Shown here in pieces: positions 7,001 through 8,586 of a DNA stretch of 8,586 nt. Position numbers and translations under genes: made by a program. Under the pieces are notes generated by a model. It worked only from the letters and a program-made list of their open reading frames with translations. It was not told the origin of the DNA and did no database searches. Position 1 is the first letter of the stretch; the number at the start of each line of letters is the position of its first letter. Source of the DNA: Firmicutes bacterium ZCTH02-B6 (lineage in GTDB: Bacteria; Bacillota; Limnochordia; Limnochordales; ZCTH02-B6); NCBI GenBank assembly GCA_002159155.1, contig LZRQ01000150.1, positions 1 to 8,586 of the forward strand, in the 5' to 3' direction.

Positions 7001-7045
7001 GGTTTATCTACATATCTCGCCCCGGCCCCTTCCCCTGCCGGGCTC

Positions 7046-7051
7046 AGGAGG
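7046..7051 (+). promoter_or_regulatory. Ribosome binding site of the glutamate dehydrogenase gene
   Basis: AGGAGG lies 8 nt before the ATG at 7060, a near-ideal Shine-Dalgarno sequence and spacing. It decides the start, because the frame is open far upstream, through the intergenic region and antisense to tetR. Confidence 0.9.
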
Positions 7052-7059
7052 ATGTCCCC

Positions 7060-8322
7060 ATGAACGTCGAGACGATGGTACAGCACGCCAACCCCTTCCT
7101 CAATGCGCAGCGCCAGCTGCTCACCGCCGTCGACCAACTCGGCCTCGATCGTGCGGTGTACGAGGTGCTGAAGGAGCCGGAGCGGGTCGTCGTCGTGTCC
7201 ATCCCCGTGCGCATGGACGACGGCAGCCTGCGCACCTTCATCGGTTACCGCTCGCAGCACACCCTCGTCACCGGGCCGGCCAAGGGCGGCATACGCTTCC
7301 ACCCGGACGTCACCCTCGATGAGGTCAAAGCCCTCTCCATGTGGATGACCTTTAAGTGCGCCGTGATGCAGCTCCCCTTTGGCGGCGGCAAGGGCGGCGT
7401 CGTCTGCAACCCCAAGGCCATGTCCCGCGGGGAGCTGGAGCGCTTGAGCCGCGGCTACGTGCGGGCCATCGCCTCCGTCCTCGGGCCCGAGCTGGACATC
7501 CCCGCGCCCGACGTTTACACCGACGCGCAAGTCATGGGCTGGATGATGGACGAGTACTCCCGCATCGTGGGCAAGGACCAGCCGGGCGTGATCACGGGCA
7601 AGCCGCTGGTGTTGGGCGGTTCGGCCGGACGGTCGGAGGCGACTGCCTTCGGTTGCGTCGTCGCCGCCCGGGAAACCGCGCGACATCAAGGCTGGGAACT
7701 GGAAGGCGCCACGGCCGTCATCCAGGGTTACGGCAACGCCGGCAGTATCAGCGCCCGCATGCTGCATGAACTGGGCGTGCGGATCATCGCGGTCAGCGAC
7801 TCCACAGGGACGGCCTACGACCCGCGCGGGATGGACCCGGTGGCGCTCCTTGCGCATAAGCGGCGCACCGGCAGCGTGCGCGGTTTCCCGGGCAGCCAGG
7901 AGATCCCGCCCGAGGAGCTATTGACCCTCAAGTGCGACATCCTCATCCCGGCGGCACTGGAAAACGTCATCACCGCGCAAAACGCGCCCAAGATCCAAGC
8001 CCGGCTCGTCGTGGAGGCCGCCAATGGGCCCACCACGCCGGAAGCCGATCCGATACTATTTAAGCGAGGCATCACCGTTGTGCCCGACATCCTGGCCAAC
8101 GCCGGCGGGGTCACGGTCTCCTACTTTGAGTGGGTGCAAAACCTCAACCGCTGGTACTGGAGCGAGGAGAAGGTCAACCGCCGCCTGGAGCGGGCCATGG
8201 TGCAAGCGTGCCAGCGGGTGTTCCGCCTGGCCGACCACCACCGGGTCAACCTGCGGGAGGCCGCGTACATGGCGGCACTGGAGCGGGTGGCTGCCGCCCT
8301 CAAGGCGAGGGGCTGGGTTTAA
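7060..8322 (+). CDS. gdhA: Glutamate dehydrogenase, RocG/GudB type
   Basis: Cytoplasmic Glu/Leu/Phe/Val dehydrogenase-family enzyme, 420 aa, interconverting glutamate and 2-oxoglutarate plus ammonium. Seen: the N-terminal substrate domain with GYRSQH (62-67), GPAKGGIRFHP (72-82, Lys75 for the substrate carboxylate), LPFGGGKGG (105-113) with catalytic Lys111, and PAPDVYTD (148-155, Asp151). The Rossmann domain has GYGNAG (223-228) and Asp247 at the end of the second strand, suggesting NAD over NADP. PDILANAGGVTVSYFEWVQN (342-361) follows, and the C-terminus is RGWV. Length and sequence closely follow Bacillus RocG and GudB (about 424 aa), usually catabolic enzymes. ATG 7060 is fixed by AGGAGG. 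It is a single gene divergent from the men operon and ended by a strong hairpin. The symbol is generic; gudB or rocG would serve equally. A leucine or phenylalanine dehydrogenase is unlikely, as those are shorter and differ around 342-361. Confidence 0.96.
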   Translation: MNVETMVQHANPFLNAQRQLLTAVDQLGLDRAVYEVLKEPERVVVVSIPVRMDDGSLRTFIGYRSQHTLVTGPAKGGIRFHPDVTLDEVKALSMWMTFKCAVMQLPFGGGKGGVVCNPKAMSRGELERLSRGYVRAIASVLGPELDIPAPDVYTDAQVMGWMMDEYSRIVGKDQPGVITGKPLVLGGSAGRSEATAFGCVVAARETARHQGWELEGATAVIQGYGNAGSISARMLHELGVRIIAVSDSTGTAYDPRGMDPVALLAHKRRTGSVRGFPGSQEIPPEELLTLKCDILIPAALENVITAQNAPKIQARLVVEAANGPTTPEADPILFKRGITVVPDILANAGGVTVSYFEWVQNLNRWYWSEEKVNRRLERAMVQACQRVFRLADHHRVNLREAAYMAALERVAAALKARGWV

Positions 8323-8336
8323 GGCGAGCAACAAAG

Positions 8337-8382
8337 AGCCCCGGGGCACGTCCGCCGGCCTACACCGGACCGCCCCGGGGCT
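8337..8382. terminator. Rho-independent terminator, probably bidirectional
   Basis: Perfect 11-bp arms AGCCCCGGGGC (8337-8347) and GCCCCGGGGCT (8372-8382), with an inner 5-bp stem GTCCG/CGGAC (8350-8354 and 8366-8370) around an 11-nt loop. It begins 14 nt after the dehydrogenase stop. The plus-strand tail is only moderately T-rich (TTCGTATTT); the minus-strand side reads CTTTGTTG. It sits between two converging genes and could end both transcripts. Confidence 0.8.
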
Positions 8383-8404
8383 TCGTATTTGGCGAAACCT
8401 TTCG

Positions 8405-8586
8405 TCACCTGGAAGACCCGTCGGCGACGCGCGGGAATTCTCCCACTATGATCTTTCCTACCATGCCCATGAGCTGATGGGCGCTCACCGTGCAGATAAA
8501 CGAATACTCTCCCGGCTCGGTAAAGACAAACGACCACTGGTCCCCGGGCTGGAGAACCGGCGACTCAAAGGCGCTGGGTGCTGCGC
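8405..8586 (-). CDS. Cupredoxin (type 1 copper protein), C-terminal part, 5' end beyond the window
   Basis: The last 59 codons before TGA (8405-8407) are visible; the gene continues past the right edge. They read as the C-terminal half of a plastocyanin/azurin-like domain: an S-P-V-L-x-PG turn (residues 8-14 of the visible part), FTEPGEYSFIC (21-31), then the copper loop ICTVSAHQLMGMVGKI with Cys31, His36 and Met41 as likely ligands (C-x4-H-x4-M). The chain ends in a short hydrophilic tail of about 10 residues. The CuA pattern of oxidase subunit II (C-x3-C) is absent, so a simple electron-transfer cupredoxin, or the cupredoxin domain of a larger protein, is likelier. The first ligand His, any signal peptide and the total length cannot be seen. 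It converges on the dehydrogenase gene. Confidence 0.85.
   Translation of the reverse strand, partial: AAPSAFESPVLQPGDQWSFVFTEPGEYSFICTVSAHQLMGMVGKIIVGEFPRVADGSSR

Larger units (their letters stand above)
6754..7059. other. Divergent intergenic regulatory region between tetR and the glutamate dehydrogenase gene
   Basis: These 306 bases hold no gene. From left to right they contain the tetR leader, the 20-bp palindrome (6786-6805), the minus-strand promoter (6816-6844), a GC-rich spacer, two identical 15-bp direct repeats (6896-6910 and 6922-6936), a short GTCC-GCA-GGAC dyad (6945-6955), an AT-rich patch (6987-7016) with plus-strand -10-like hexamers, and a small GC hairpin just before the ribosome binding site of the rightward gene. 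The reading frame of the dehydrogenase stays open across it, but that is a GC-rich artefact. Confidence 0.85.

Noticed and set aside
6106..7059. In-frame upstream extension of the dehydrogenase frame, giving a 738-residue open frame
   Set aside because: It runs antisense to tetR and through the promoters, direct repeats and AT patch. The family start is at 7060 with AGGAGG 8 nt upstream.
6841..7857. Minus-strand open frame (338 residues) opposite the 5' half of the dehydrogenase
   Set aside because: It is antisense to a conserved enzyme, passes through the intergenic repeats, and shows no family signature.
8319..8537. Minus-strand 72-residue open frame at the right end
   Set aside because: It is out of frame with the cupredoxin motif C-x4-H-x4-M, passes through the terminator hairpin, and has no recognisable content.
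1..8586. CRISPR arrays, insertion sequences, tRNA or rRNA genes, phage genes
   Set aside because: No repeat-spacer array, transposase, terminal inverted repeat pair, or structural RNA gene was recognised on either strand.

Overview
The window is GC-rich and looks like chromosome from an aerobic or facultative, menaquinone-using member of the Firmicutes, probably a high-GC, possibly thermophilic Bacillales relative. The evidence is protein-level resemblance recalled from memory. MenB and the glutamate dehydrogenase read almost like Bacillus MenB and RocG/GudB, down to the C-termini (FPRFP and RGWV). The order menF-menD-menH-menB is also the Bacillus order. No genus can be named safely.

Positions 14 to about 6850 hold one minus-strand operon, read right to left: tetR, menF, menD, menH, menB, menA. 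Neighbouring genes overlap by 4 nt at tetR/menF, menF/menD and menD/menH. There is a 7-nt gap at menH/menB and an apparent 56-nt overlap at menB/menA. Together the enzymes cover chorismate to isochorismate (MenF), to SEPHCHC (MenD), to SHCHC (MenH), then OSB-CoA to DHNA-CoA (MenB) and DHNA prenylation (MenA). MenC and MenE, which make OSB and OSB-CoA, are missing from the cluster and must be elsewhere if the pathway is complete.

Positions 6754 to 7059 are a divergent regulatory region. On the minus strand there is a good sigma-A-type promoter (TTGACT, 17 nt, TATGCT). Just downstream of its expected start site lies a 20-bp near-perfect palindrome of the kind TetR proteins bind, so the first gene probably autoregulates the whole men operon. 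Nearer the plus-strand gene are two exact 15-bp direct repeats 26 bp apart, and then an AT-rich patch with -10-like hexamers but no convincing -35.

Positions 7060 to 8322 encode a complete RocG/GudB-type glutamate dehydrogenase on the plus strand with a strong ribosome binding site. It is followed by a strong hairpin (8337-8382). Converging from the right edge on the minus strand is the C-terminal 59 codons of a type 1 copper protein (cupredoxin).

Nothing here is a clearly new molecular system. The most unusual element is a dedicated TetR regulator, with a visible operator, translationally coupled to the front of a menaquinone operon. The unassigned direct repeats upstream of the dehydrogenase come second.
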